NCBI RefSeq assembly: GCF_021018805.1
Contig: NC_086248.1
Span: 99,781,239-99,845,238, forward strand
Source: Prinia subflava
Lineage: Eukaryota > Chordata > Aves > Passeriformes > Cisticolidae
DNA length: 64,000 nt
Reading direction: 5' to 3'
The notes under the pieces were generated by a model that saw only the letters and a list, made by a program, of their open reading frames with translations, had not been told where the DNA came from and searched no databases. The position numbers were made by a program, and so were the translations under genes. The first letter of the stretch is position 1. Each line of letters begins with the position of its first letter. This document shows, piece after piece, positions 13,331 through 24,469 of the stretch.

Positions 13331-14235
13331 CTTGAATATTTTTCCCTTTTAGCCAAATAATGGTTGATTTTACCTTTGTTGTATTTTTCATAAAAATGAC
13401 CTCCCTGGGCCTCGTTTCATTCCCTCCTACAGCACACCTGATGGAAGATTGGAAGCAGAAAGTTTCCTAGGATGGTACATTCTCTTGGTGTGAACAAAGC
13501 AAGAGGAGTTGCATGTGGGATAATAGCCCTGACTGTTTACAAATCCTGGCACTTGACATGGAGTCAGACTGGAAACACCTGGAGACAGTGGTGTCCTTAG
13601 GAGAGGTTCCTTGCTCTGAGGGGAGCAGTGAAGAAATCCAGTTAGGTACTGACCATAGATGAGCAAGGTGAGTGTCCAGAGAACTTTAACATCATAGATG
13701 GTAACACAGCTGGAGGTGGGCAGTGATTAGTATTCACTAATTACTGTGTCCCTGCTGGAAAAGAAATGTATGAAATTAAAACTGCACAGCTTTTGGTTTG
13801 GCATCACAAATAGTTGTTTGTTTGGGGTTTTGGTGGAATTCCCCATGGCAATTCATGACAATAAGGTTTCTGGAAATTCTAAGAAGGTATGCAAATAAAC
13901 CCATAAATGTAAAAAAAAAATATATATATAAAAGTCCATGCTTTCCAGCTGCTTAAAGAAATGCAGATCTCACAATCCTTACCCAGCAGATTACAGTAGA
14001 CATCCTTTCCTGGCAGGCAGTATTATTTAATATGGCTGCCATCTAAAATCTTGGTGGGGGGTTAACTTTCCCTACATATTTCAGTTCTAATTCACCTAAA
14101 AAAAAATAAATATAGCTGCAATTCTTTGTAGAGTGCAGCAGAAAGCCAATACTAATGCTGTAAAATCAAATAACCTTAATGAGGGCTGAAAGCTCAGCCC
14201 TAGTTCTTCACACTCTCCCTTACCTCTTGTTAAGG
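13331..14235. other. Non-coding stretch, simple A/T tract only
   Basis: Nothing is recognised except an A run followed by TATATATA at about 13911-13930 and an A7 tract near 14099. Confidence 0.5.
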
Positions 14236-14325
14236 GGGCCTTGGGCAAGCTGAAATCGTTCTCTGTAAAGCAGGAATAATTCTATTTACTTACTTTGCAT
14301 CAAGAAGTGGATAAAACTCAAGATG
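14236..14325 (+). mobile_element. Possible MIR-like SINE relic
   Basis: The words CCTTGGGCAAG, then CTCTGTAAAGCAGGAATAAT and TTTACTTACTTTGCATCAAG, follow the order of the MIR core (a GGGCAAG stretch, TCTGTAAAATGGGGATAAT, then a CCTACCTCATAG-like part). MIR-type SINEs are ancient and heavily diverged in birds. About 15-20 bp of the middle appear deleted. This is a by-eye match, so moderate to low confidence. Confidence 0.4.
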
Positions 14326-15435
14326 CATCATTTTAAGCAAGAAGAAATGTTTGAGGAAGTCAGCCAGGGTGGGAGATGGCAGCAGACCTCTGCTCTGGCA
14401 CCATGGTCACTTGTTCTTCTCTTCAACCCTGTGCTGGTGAGCAAAAGTACAACTTGGCTGGTGCCTTCCAAGTTCTCAGTAGGGTTTGTTCAATGGGAGA
14501 CCGTAATCCACCCTTATAAATAACAAAAAGTATCAGGAGTTCCACTCTTTTACCAGCTGGAAAAGATTCAACAAGCTGCAGCTTCATTAGAAACCTCTCC
14601 CCTCAAGGCTTTAACACCCAGCATCTTGAATGGCAAGTGCCAGACAAGCCTTCTGGGAGAGACCCCACAACAGGGAACCCAACAGCATGGATGCTTGTTT
14701 TCTTTGGGAAAGAGTCTCCTAAGGAACTGTATGGCTGCTAGTGAGGTAGCACAAATAATTTTTGCAATTTCAAATAAATTAATAGGACATCACATCACCA
14801 AAGCTCAGCTATTTAAAGCCATTAAATCACTCTCATTCTCCTGTGTATGTGTGAGGGAAAAATCTGGGAATAGATGTGTTGTTTTAGCATGGCAAGCAGC
14901 TTCTTTCAAAATTGCACCACTTTTAGTTCTATTTGTAAATCTTTATAGGGTTTATGAAACAAGACAGTTTAAGTGACTCAGCTCTCCCATTCTCAGGTTA
15001 CTTCAAGAATAAACAACAACATGCTGTGTTTTGGGCAGGTATCCATCACTGAAGCACATGCAATTCAAAGATCATTTTACTTCCAGCTTCCAAAGCTCTG
15101 CCTGTGGACTGAGTCCAAGCATGCAAAATTCCATCCTGCAAGTATTTGCCAAAATTGTAATCACCTTATTAATAAGGACTTTGTTGTGATAATGATGCAA
15201 CCTACACGTGTCTGTGCTATAAACAGCAAGAAACCTGAGTTAGGACTATTCACAAATTCTTTTGTAAATATATGTACACTTGACAAAATGAAGACAATTA
15301 AAACCTCAGGCTGAAAATAGAAGGTGAAATTTGAACACTTGGATTTAATGGACCTGGGTGATGAGAACTTGCCACGTGTGGATGTGTGACTCAAACCTAG
15401 ACAAGCTGCTAACCTTGTCTTTTGGTTTGCTGTTG
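14326..15435. other. Non-coding stretch, nothing recognised
   Basis: Two adjacent open frames of about 115 codons occur on the plus strand (14626-14976 and 14973-15314). Neither shows a domain, and both have the composition of random AT-rich DNA. Confidence 0.5.
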
Positions 15436-15640
15436 AATGCTTCCAAGTCGCTCCTCTTGCAGTGAATCAGTCAGTAAGTCCCAGGCCGTTTCCAAAGGCA
15501 CGGCGATGCCCAACACGGCGGTGGCGGTGTCAGCACCCAGGGCTCCATCTGAAAGCCTGAAGAGTTCCTCTGGAATACCCTCGGCAGTGCTGTTGCGCGA
15601 TCCCACCACTTTGGCGCCTGATTCCCTCCAAGGGCGTTAC
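15409..15640 (-). other. Unassigned open frame with protein-like segment
   Basis: On the minus strand, the frame that ends at the stop near 15409 reads about 75 codons with alternating acidic and hydrophobic character (for example GIPEELFRLSDG and GIAVPLETAWDLLTDSLQEE), more protein-like than its shadows. An adjacent minus frame at 15530-16030 contains a hydrophobic stretch (VGLDVACSIYSALLLG). The two are in different frames, which would fit a decayed retrocopy or two exons of one gene. I do not recognise the family and assign no function. It may be chance in GC-rich sequence. Confidence 0.2.
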
Positions 15641-15935
15641 CCTGCGCCTCCGCTCGGGATGCACAGCCGGTCCGTGGCGGAGCTGCGGGCAGCGGGAGCG
15701 CAGTGCGCGGTGCGGCCGCACTGCCCGCCCCCCTCGGCCCTGCTCCCTTCCAGCCCCGCTGCAGCTGAGCCCCTGCTGCCCTCCCCGGCACAGCTCCCGC
15801 CTTGCCCTGCGGCAGCAGTCACACCGCCACTGCACGGTGAAATAGCTCCTGCTTCGCCTCTTGTCTCCTTGACGAGCCGTGGTGCAGGTGAAGAGGGGGA
15901 CGCAAGAGGCCGTGCTGGTGTTGGGGAGAGCTGTG
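15437..15935. promoter_or_regulatory. CpG-rich island of unknown association
   Basis: About 500 bp are clearly GC-rich and CpG-dense (GCGCG, GGCGCC, TGCGCGGTGCGGCCGC and similar), in sharp contrast to several kilobases on either side. CpG islands in birds usually mark promoters or first exons. Open frames run through it in five of six frames, the longest being plus-strand 15437-16201 (254 codons), but that is expected when stop codons are rare. No LTR or CR1 words are present. It could be a promoter with a first exon, a retrocopy or an orphan island. Confidence 0.6.
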
Positions 15936-18900
15936 CTTGCTGTCCTGTCCATTCTGATGGAAGTGTTTCCCAGCAGCAATGCAGAGTAGATGGAGCAGGC
16001 CACGTCCAGTCCCACTTGTACCTCAGAGTAGTGAAGGACACATTAATGAAGGAGACAGGAGCTGCTGCACATTGTGTTTGTTCTGAATGCTGCTATCTGC
16101 AGGCAGGAGTCTCAAGGTCCTGGTCCAGACAGTGCTCCACATCTGGAGTCAGCTCTCCTGCTCTCTCCCATCCCGTTTCCTTTGTCCACGCAGGCAGCTG
16201 AAAGAAGGGGAGCATTATCTCCCACTTCCATTCACCTTGTACTCTGTCCTTCCCTTGGTAGTGGGAATGTGCTGGCCACATGCCCCAACACGCTGACCAC
16301 AGAATCTCAGGGCAGTGCCTTACCCATTGGAATGATGGTCCCTTCAGAGCCGAGGGCTGGAAGAAGAGTGCTGTCCCTGGCTGCTCTCCATTTCCCTCCC
16401 AAGGAGTTTCCCTCTCCCTGTGTGCCAGTCTGGACTACATGGCCAGGGGGGTGCAGGCAGTGCTGGCTCCATATGAATGACTATTCCCAGGAGGAGGATG
16501 CTGGCATTCTAGGTGGGAGAGCTCAGCCCCCTGCAGTCAGCAGGAGACAGAATTAATGACCTTTTTTACCTCATTAGTCGAACGGTTAGGAGTCTGGTTT
16601 TGACAGAAGAGAAAAAACTCGAAGCTGCTGTTCAGGATCTGGTGCTGAACAGAGGCCTGATGTCTACAGGGACTTTAGCCCAGCAATTTTGATGAGCCCT
16701 ACATTCACCCACAGTAAATATATATCTGTCCTCCTGAAGAAGCCATTCTAAAAGGAACTTTGAGTAAACCTTTGATAACTCTTCCCTTACTTAAAAACAT
16801 CCCCTTTGGTTGACAGGGTGATATCAAGACTTCAAATTGGAGCTGGTGAAATGCTCAGATCAAAAAGGATGAATTTATCTTCCCAGTAATCTATAGCTGC
16901 TATGTCAGACACTGTGCTGCAGTGTGTCCTGCTGTGTGCTGTATGCCACTTACAAAGCAATGATAAACCTTCCCAGATAGTGCCTCACACAAAGTGTTTA
17001 CCAGAATATAGATTGCTCTGAGATACTGTTAAAAGTTGCTCAGAAATAAGAGATCAGGTAGGCTGACCATTTGTGAGGAGGTCAGCAATGGTTTTTTTTG
17101 ATGCGCCTTTTTTTTTTTTTTTTTTTTCCCAGCAGCATCTAAGTGCAATAAAATATCTGTGAGAAGAATTGCTATAGCAACAAAGTATGTTCTCCTAATG
17201 GAAGCTGTATGTAATAGCTGGCTGCCACTAGAACTTTAGGGAGAGAGAATAAAATCCATCACTAAAGCAGGAAAAGGAAAAGCATTAAAAATTAAGATTT
17301 TATTGTTCCATGATTTATGTTTACTTCGTTCACATCTCCAGATGATCTAGAGAACTTTCAGTAGTTTCCTTCTCCTGCTTACTGCTTCATAGGAAAATTT
17401 TCAAAAACAATGTTGTGAATGATCTATTAGTAGTAATGTAATGATGCAATTTTGCATTCAACAGTAGCAGGATTGCTATGAATATGGGTAACAACTGTAC
17501 CCATGCTCCATTCCCCTTAGTCAGGCACTAAGACCATCTTTCCCTTCCCTCCTTTCTTCTCTGTGGCTCAGACTGTGGCACCAGTCACAGCAGAGAAAAG
17601 GAGAATTATAAAATGGATAAGTTTTCACCTCCAAAATTATTACACAGGATCCAGAGGAAAAGAAGATTGGTTAAAGAATTTAACTTCAAGTCACAACAAG
17701 TTTTCTCCTCTGCTTCTGGAATGATGAAGCTTCAAACGCCTTCAAAGGTGTTTTATGCTGATGGAGATAGCGCTTGTCCTGTGTGGTAATGCTGTCTTGT
17801 GCTGGGTCTGAACAGATCCTCAAATTATAAGGTTGAGACGAATTCCTTCTGCACGTGAGCAAATGGAAATGCTGCATTAAGGCCAGTGGCAAAGCAGGGC
17901 AGAGAAGCAGCAAGTCCAGAAAAGTTGATTCCTATTGCCCTGATTGAGTCATTGCATACTCAGGTCGAAACTGCAGAAGGAATGTAGAAAAATCAAAAGG
18001 CTCTTTTAAAAGATTCTCTCCCCACAGCGAAAATATTTTCTGGCATATCATTGCAAGGAACCTTGTTATATGTTGTCCTATTTATAACTCACATGTCTCC
18101 CTAACAAGCAAGCTCCTCAAAGGTAGAAAAGCAAGTGTGATTTGAATAGAGCTGTATATCACAGTTTGATATTCCCACTCTGGCTATGATTTATAACAAA
18201 AGCATAGCAGCATGGGTCAGCCAGGGAGAGACATTCTGCAGAAAAGAAAACCGAATAAGTAAAAGTTTCCATATTTGTATGAAAGGCATTTTTTTAACTG
18301 GAAGAGAAGAGGGTTTTAGACTTCCATGCTACCAGAATAAGCAGCAAGTTGTCTTCATTTTAAAATACAGTTTCTTCTCATTAGTCCCACCTCTAACATT
18401 CTTAAACAAGGCATTGTATCAGATAATGGTGAGAACAAGAAAGTACAAGTGACTAACTCACAACCAAGCATACAAGTGATTTCAAAAATAGTAATGGTAC
18501 ACTTTAGATGTTTACCATTTGTGAAAAACAAACAGACAAAAGCAACACTGGAGTTTCTCTCAGACAGCAGAGGTCACCTTGGGTTAAAGTCCTGCCAACA
18601 AGAATCAGCACAGGCAGAGCAGACAGCAGCTCCTTGGGTGGGAGAGGGCAGAGAGGAGGCAGATGTGCCCTCTTGCCATGACTGCTCTCCTCAACCTAAG
18701 GCACTGACCGCCGCATAATTTATCATGATGGACTGAGAGGAAACCTGCAACCCTCTAATCTGCCAACTTCAGACAACTGCAACCCAGTAGGTAAAGCTGT
18801 CCTCATGTACACTGTAGTCGGTTTCACAGGCTACAGCAAAATAGTGGCACATCCAAGTGATAATGGAGCCTAATTCCTCCACCAACACAAATGCACAAAC

Positions 18901-20640
18901 AGGGGAGAGATCAAGGTTCAGAAAATCAAGGGCTGCCATCTCCTATTTGCAACTGTGAATAGGAGTGCCCAGGGATTAGAGTCATGCTCTGTTTTCAGCT
19001 TTCTCTGGTCCCATGAAATTTTTATTGCTTTTTCATCTGTTGCTCAGCTATTATCACCTCCTGCTCATCTGGGTAATCATCTTAAAATGAGAATTGTGCT
19101 GCTAGGTTGTTCCAAAGAGTTTTTGCACACGCTGATTCTCTGGGAGTGTATTCAAGGGCCTGACTGAACACAGGGCTTTTCCAGAGCCCTGCTGCAACCC
19201 TATTTGTGATGCTCTCCCAGTTTCCTGCTGGTTCTCAGCACCCTCAATGTTTTGGGCATCATGATGAAACCCCTATTCTTCCTCAAGGCAGAAGGTCAAA
19301 TGTGGCTATCGAGCTCCAGTTTGGGGCCAGACCAATAAAACACAGGCAGTCCAGCAACAAGGCCTTGGGTTCAAGCTACCACAAAACAAAAAGAGTCTTA
19401 AAGTCTCTTGCTTGTCTTCATTTGCCCTAAAATGATGAAACTGGCTTTGTTTAGAAACTGAGCACATGCTACCTTTCCTCCTGAAGGCTTAGCGAGTTTC
19501 TACCAGCTGGGAACAGTTTCCCAATCCCAGAAGACTGAGCTTGCATAAATGTTTACAGATGAAGTTACTTACACTCTGAGTAATGGAAAAGGGGAAAGAG
19601 TAAGGGGCTTGGTGAAGGAAATGACTCTACGTGCCTCCCACCAGCTTTTTCCAGTTGCCTTTGCCTACCAAGCTGCTGTCTAGCTGCCACCAGGACCTGG
19701 GGAAGACAGCAAGGGCTCTGAAAGTTCAATAGTTCTTGTTACAGATTCCTCATCCCTGGAGGAAGCTAACTGATCCTTGTCTCATTTTGCAGTGGAATAT
19801 AGCTTATGTACATCACATTTTAGCACAGTCCTTTCCCTGGTATGCATGGTTTTGACAGACTGGTTATCCATTCACCAGTGAGTACAGAGCAGGCTAAGCA
19901 TGGGTTTGTACATCAGCTCTTTCCACTGAAGAGGTTCCCTCACTGGGGAACAGACTGATGAAAAGGTCCAGCTCTTTAAAAGGGATGTTATTCGAGTGGT
20001 GTAAAGGTGTTTGGGCTTCCTGAAAAGTACTTTTGTTTTGTACCACAACAAAAAATTAAATGACAGGGATTTCTCATTGTATCAATGACAGACTGCCATC
20101 ACAGACATTAGCTGGAATTACACCATCCTTCAATGTTTTTCCTACCTGTTCCACAAACCAGTTACCATGACAAGTGGTCAGTCAAGTTTTTTTATCATGT
20201 TTTCCTACTGAAAAAACCCAAAAGCCCTGTTTTAATTGAAGAATTATACTATACTGTATTTGATTCAATGTGAAGATATAAGAGAAAAAATGAAACTAAA
20301 GACTAACTCCTCGAGCAGAACAGTTATAAAACAAAGCCATAAAAAGTGCCTCTTTCATTTACTTTGTTTGAAGATGATCTCATTTGTATTGTGGGCACAG
20401 ATTTACCCTGTTCAAATCAAATTTCTATGAATAGAAAAAACTGTAACTGTGATAAACACCCACAATTATAGCACTTGATTTTCTCTTCCATAATTTAGCA
20501 CAGCTTTAGCTGGTAAACTCTCTCTTCTCAGGAAAGGAAATTGTAAACCCTGAATTTTTGCACAGCAGTTTGCAGGGTGTGTGGTGTGTTCCTCTGAGTT
20601 GGGTACATTGTCCAGTAGTGCCTAAAGCAAACAGTGCCAG
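15936..20640. other. Non-coding stretch, simple tracts only
   Basis: The island fades out by about 16500. Beyond it there is nothing I can name. A T20 run lies at 17108-17127. The open frames (under 165 codons) are partly in the GC-rich shoulder at 16074-16556 and show no recognisable domain. Confidence 0.5.
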
Positions 20641-21236
20641 TCACAGAATCACAGAATAGTTCAGGTTGGAAGGGACATTTAACAGCCATCAAGTACACTC
20701 AAATCCACTGTCTATGTCATTGATAAAGACACTAAGCAGTGCTGGTCCCAATGTGGACCCCTGAGGGACACCACCCTTCACTGGTCATTGCCTGGACATT
20801 GAGCCATTGACCACTGTTTTCTGGATGGAAACAATTCTACATCTCTGCATCAAATCCACTCTCTCCAGTTTAGAGAAAAGGATGTTGTAGGGAAATGTGT
20901 CAAGGCCTTACAGGAGTCCACATAAATGAGGTCCATAGCCCTTCCTTTCTCCAGTGATGCAGTCACTCCATCACAGGTCACTGAGTTGGTCAGGCAGGAC
21001 TTGTCCTTGGTGAAGCTGTGCTGGCTGTCCCCTGTCACCTCCCTGTCCTCTATGAGCCTTGGCACAGCTTCCAGGAGGAGCTGTTCCATGATTTTCCCAG
21101 GCACAGAAGTGAGGCTGACAGGTGAGTACCTGCCAGGGTCCTCCTTCTGCCCTTTAATAAAAATGGGTGCCAAGTTTCCCTTTTCCCAGTCACCAGGGAC
21201 TTCACCTCACTGCCATGACTTTTCAAATGTCATGGA
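20641..21236 (-). mobile_element. CR1 LINE, 3' part with deleted RT core (segment 1)
   Basis: This is the minus-strand CR1 3' end. The tail repeat (CACAGAAT twice, i.e. ATTCTGTG in sense) is at 20641-20659, followed by the typical GGTTGGAAGGGAC word. Translated on the minus strand it gives the CR1 reverse-transcriptase block PVSLTSVPGKIMEQLL, then GDSQHSFTKDKSCLTN, DLIYVD, and [10 protein letters not shown] with [11 protein letters not shown]. Right after FECT, where the catalytic FADD motif should follow, the sequence jumps to the 3' UTR (junction near 20690-20700). The RT is therefore missing its YADD-type active site and everything downstream. A stop also interrupts the frame between DLIYVD and GVPQGS. 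The copy continues as segment 2 beyond an inserted LTR. Confidence 0.92.
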
Positions 21237-21245
21237 TCTCAGGGT
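20690..21245 (-). pseudogene. CR1 reverse transcriptase remnant
   Basis: This is the broken ORF2 of the CR1 copy. About 107 codons (20850-21173) are open and cover the fingers/early palm region (IFIKGQKEDPGRYSPVSL through the DLIYVD block that holds the first catalytic aspartate region). Beyond this the frame is disrupted and a stretch between the KAF-like motif and GVPQGS is deleted. The FADD catalytic pair is absent because of the deletion. It cannot encode an active enzyme. Confidence 0.85.
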
Positions 21246-21978
21246 TGCTCTTCCCTGAGATTCTCCTCAGGGTTGCTATTCCCAGAGGTAATAAGGTTTT
21301 TCGTCTTCTCTTTGCCCTAAGTGTTTCACACCGAAGGTAGAGACGACAAGCTGAGTCCGCCAGTGCATGTTTCCAAGGTTGTTTATTCTTCATTATCTCT
21401 CAGTTCTTTCTCAGCTCTGCCAGGCCTCCCTGGCAGGGTACCTTATCTTAGTTCTTTCTCAGCTCTGCAAGGTGTCCCCAGCAGAGCAGGAAACGCGGTG
21501 GACTGCCCGGATCAGAGGGTCCTGGACCTTTTGTACCATTCCCCTGATCCAACCACCGTCCACAACGTACTTTTTATTTACAGAATCATACCAATACTTA
21601 CTACCTATGGTAATATGTCATTTCTACTCTAAACCAATCCTTGAGATCCAACTCAGCAGAAAATGGGGGACGAGAGCAAGAACAAGGAGCACAGGGGCCA
21701 CTCCCCAATTCCTCCATCTTGTCTCTTCAACCCCATATACTGAGAATCCTAGATTCTACATTTACATTCTATGATAAACTAACTACTATTTATTTTGAAT
21801 TTTCTCAGCTTGTGATTCTTCATACAATGTGGGCATTCACTCCCATGGACAGGGATCAGAGGCAGTGTCCTCCTGGGCTCTGTGTGAGGCTGGCTGACCC
21901 CCCTGTACAGATCCCAGACCCCCCTGTCTGGTCTCCAAACCCCCCACGGTGCCCAGAGGGATGTTCTAGACTCCAACA
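21237..21978 (-). mobile_element. Solo LTR nested in CR1
   Basis: This non-CR1 block of 742 bp interrupts CR1 similarity precisely. CR1 sequence stops at ...TCAAATGTCATGGA (21236) and resumes at AATGAAAGTGGCTTAG (21979 on). The flanks CATGGA and AATGAA are compatible with a decayed 6-bp (or 5-bp ATGGA/ATGAA) target duplication. Read on the minus strand, the block begins TGTTGGAGTC, and has AATAAA at 21382-21387 (complement) followed by a GTCTCTACC-type R/U5 segment. It resembles the LTRs of passerine endogenous retroviruses. No internal retroviral sequence is present, so it is a solo LTR left by recombination. The exact U5 end is uncertain because it ends GAGA rather than CA. Confidence 0.8.
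21399..21472. repeat. Imperfect 47-bp-spaced direct repeat inside the LTR
   Basis: The word CTTTCTCAGCTCTGC with similar flanks (TCTCAGTT.../TCTTAGTT...) occurs at about 21399-21425 and 21446-21472. The two copies differ by a few bases. This is a small internal duplication in the U3/R part of the solo LTR. It may be family-wide or private to this copy. Confidence 0.7.
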
Positions 21979-22099
21979 AATGAAAGTGGCTTAGACCCTA
22001 CATTAGCAAATTCCCTCAGGCCTCATCAGGCTCTATAGACTTAGATATGTTGTTTCCTCATGTGGCATAGTCCATCCTGAGTGCTGGAGTGCATGTTTT

Positions 22100-22500
22100 A
22101 GGAGTTACGAAGATAAATCATTCCTGTCCCTTCTTCCACTCCCTTCCTTAATTAAACAAATTAAACAAATAAAAGTTAAACAAGAAAAAAAAATTGTTGT
22201 ACATCTGTTTCCCTGTGGTATGTGAAGTTTTCCTCCCTCTCAAACACTCACTTGTGCCTCTTCCCCAGGAAAGGTCTTTCCTAGGAGAAACTATCTTTTT
22301 CTAGGAGAAATCATCTTTTTCTAGGAGAAGGGTTTTTAGGAGAAATGGATGTTCATGGCACAGTCTATTCAAGGATGGTCACAGCTGCTAAAAACTTTCC
22401 GTATCCTGGATCAAATTCCATCTCTCTACTCTCTGCCTCTATGAAAAAGCAAAAGTTACTCAAGCCTTACACCAGTTATCTTCTTGATGTTGAGATTTCT
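22100..22500. mobile_element. Unidentified insert within the CR1 copy
   Basis: CR1 similarity is lost from about 22100 to 22500 and is regained on both sides. By my recollection of the consensus, only some 150 bp of CR1 should separate the two flanks, so roughly 300-400 bp of foreign or strongly rearranged sequence is present. It starts with an AT-rich TTAAACAAA-type patch and includes a 20-bp tandem repeat (22281-22346). I recognise no LTR ends or LINE motifs. Boundaries are approximate. Confidence 0.45.
22281..22346. repeat. 20-bp tandem repeat, about 3.3 copies
   Basis: Units are CTAGGAGAAACTATCTTTTT, CTAGGAGAAATCATCTTTTT, then a decayed CTAGGAGAAGGGTTTTT and TAGGAGAAAT. The first two copies differ at two positions. 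The repeat lies inside the unidentified insert of the CR1 copy. Confidence 0.9.
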
Positions 22501-22965
22501 GGTATCCCAAGCCCCAGGCTGGGACATGTGTCTCCCTCCCAAGAGAGCGGCCTGAGCAAAATATATTTGAGTACCTCAGTCTTCTCATATCTTGTTATCT
22601 GTGTAGCTCATTTTGGGAGAGGTGGTAAGTTGCTCCTTTTGACACTCTCTTTTCTGAAAGACATCCCTGTGTAAGCCTTCCCTGTCATTCCTTGTATGCC
22701 TTGCCAAGTTCAGCTCCATTCACGCCTTGGCCTTCCTGACCCCATCCCTACACAACTGGACAGTGTCTCTGGACTCTTCCCAGGTCACCTGTCACTGCTT
22801 CCACTACCTGTGCATTTCCTCCTTGACCTTTAATCTCAACCCAGCAGGTCTCCTGCCTTCCTTTCCTGATTTCTTCCACTTGGGGATCAAGAGCCTTTGC
22901 ATCCTATAGAAAACATCCCTAAAAAAGTCTTGTCCCTAAAGGCAGTTTCCCAGGGAGTCCTATAC

Positions 22966-24345
22966 CATAAGTGAGCCAAATACACAAAACAGTTACTCTT
23001 TGCCTCTTTGCTATTCTGTGTAGCTTAACGTTTCCAGGTGAGAGAAGACAAAAGCTGCCGATACCTCTCTGAAAGCTTTCTCCTCCTCAGAGCACCTCAG
23101 CCCACTGCTTGTTTGGGGACGAGTGCACACTGCATCAGCCCTGTTTTGGTGTGCTCAGCACAGGCTCAGCTCCTGGCAGTGTCTGAGGTGTGTTATGGGT
23201 ACACAGGGCATAATTCTGCTTCCCTGGCAGAAGAAAGAGAAAACATAGGACCAAAATAAAGCGAAACAAGTGGGAAAATCCAGCTCAGTAGAGTCAGGGG
23301 TGCGGGTTTGGAGGGTAGGAAGGCCGGGATGGTGACAACATAAAGTACTCAGATGGCAAAGAAAAAGAATAATCTTAGGGGTTGAAAGTTGAGTTGGGTA
23401 GAAGAGAGCTGGAAAGCATGAAAACTGAAAATGAGTGAGCAATGGACACAGCAGCAGAAAGCAAAAGTCATTTGCAAGGAGCAAGCTCTGTGAGTATCAG
23501 CAGTCCAAAAGCAGTTTTAACAGTCCCACCAGCCCTATTATGAACATTATTTTCTATCCTTTCTCTAAACACAGTCAGAAGTAAGGAATGAAATCTAGGG
23601 TCATCCATATGATACAGTCCATAAAACTTCATAAAGATGAGATGTAGATCTGTGAGGGTTGCAATATAATGGAATAAATGCACATGCTATAAAATGTGGA
23701 ACATATCACAGTAATTCTCATTTTAAGGATTAGCCATACAGGAGGATTCTGGCCCTTGTCATTTCGTTGTGTAGGAAAGTCTGCCCACTTTAGTTAGAAT
23801 ACTGAAGCCAAATTTAGAATCCTGGTTGGAGCTACACTCCCAGGAAAATTGTCTGTGGTCATTCAGTACACAGTAGGATTCAATATTTTTTCCTCCCTAT
23901 GTGTAATCTGAATAAGAGAACTGAAATAATTTACATTTTTCGTAATGATCTGGGAGTTGAAATAATGCAAAGTGATCATGAATATTTGAATTGAAGAATA
24001 AAATTATATTAAAATATTCTTCAGATTTCTCTTATGGTTTGTCAAAAGACACCAATACTATAGCAGTATTGTAATTTTTAGAAATGCATTATAGATTCAG
24101 ACATTCACTATTCATAAAGTTCATTGATGCCTTTTTTCAAAGGTGCTTTAGGAAAAAATCAGAAACGTCTTTAATCTTTGAAAACATTGTAATTTGTGAT
24201 TAAATATATCCACAACATAGCTATAAAGATATGCATCTTTATCATAAAATCAGAATATAGGACAAGATCAGCGCAATTGACAACTTCTATTCTTGCTAAT
24301 GTTTTATGCAGTATCTTTCAGATGACCACATCCCCAAGGAAGTTT
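22966..24345. other. Non-coding stretch, nothing recognised
   Basis: No exon, LTR or CR1 similarity is seen. The part from about 23880 to 24180 is AT-rich with TAAT/ATTATA words and could include a regulatory element, but nothing specific supports it. Confidence 0.5.
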
Positions 24346-24389
24346 CTTACAGAATCACACCAAGGGTCCTCTTACAGAATCACACCAAG
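24345..24389. repeat. 25-bp direct duplication
   Basis: The 20-bp word TCTTACAGAATCACACCAAG occurs at 24345-24364 and 24370-24389 without mismatch, separated by GGTCC. This is a recent small tandem duplication, judging by the perfect identity. Confidence 0.9.
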
Positions 24390-24469
24390 AGAGGCACAAT
24401 TCACAGCAGACAGAGATGATGTTGGAGTCTACCTTGCACCAAAATTTTGTATTTTAAGGATATCTGCTT

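Larger units (their letters stand above)
21979..22965 (-). mobile_element. CR1 LINE continuation (segment 2)
   Basis: CR1 antisense sequence resumes after the LTR: GTGGCTTAG, ATTCCCTCAGG, CTCATCAGGCTCTATAGACTT. It continues, after an interruption at about 22100-22500, with GAGTACCTCAGTCTTCTC (22566 on), CTTGCCAAGTTCAGCTCCATT, TTCCCAGGTCACCTGTCACTGC and AAGGCAGTTTCCCAGGGAG near 22940. These lie in the order expected for CR1 ORF2 upstream of the reverse transcriptase. The copy ends at about 22965, so it is 5'-truncated within ORF2. Reading frames are degraded throughout. Confidence 0.82.

Noticed and set aside
15437..16201. 254-codon plus-strand frame in the CpG island
   Set aside because: Same cause: stop-poor GC-rich DNA, with no domain and competing frames on the other strand.
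16074..16556. 160-codon plus-strand frame next to the CpG island
   Set aside because: No recognisable domain; the sequence is overlapped by other open frames of similar quality.
16570..16610. tRNA-like words (GTCGAACGGTTAGGAG)
   Set aside because: A and B boxes are not in proper order or spacing and no cloverleaf can be drawn.
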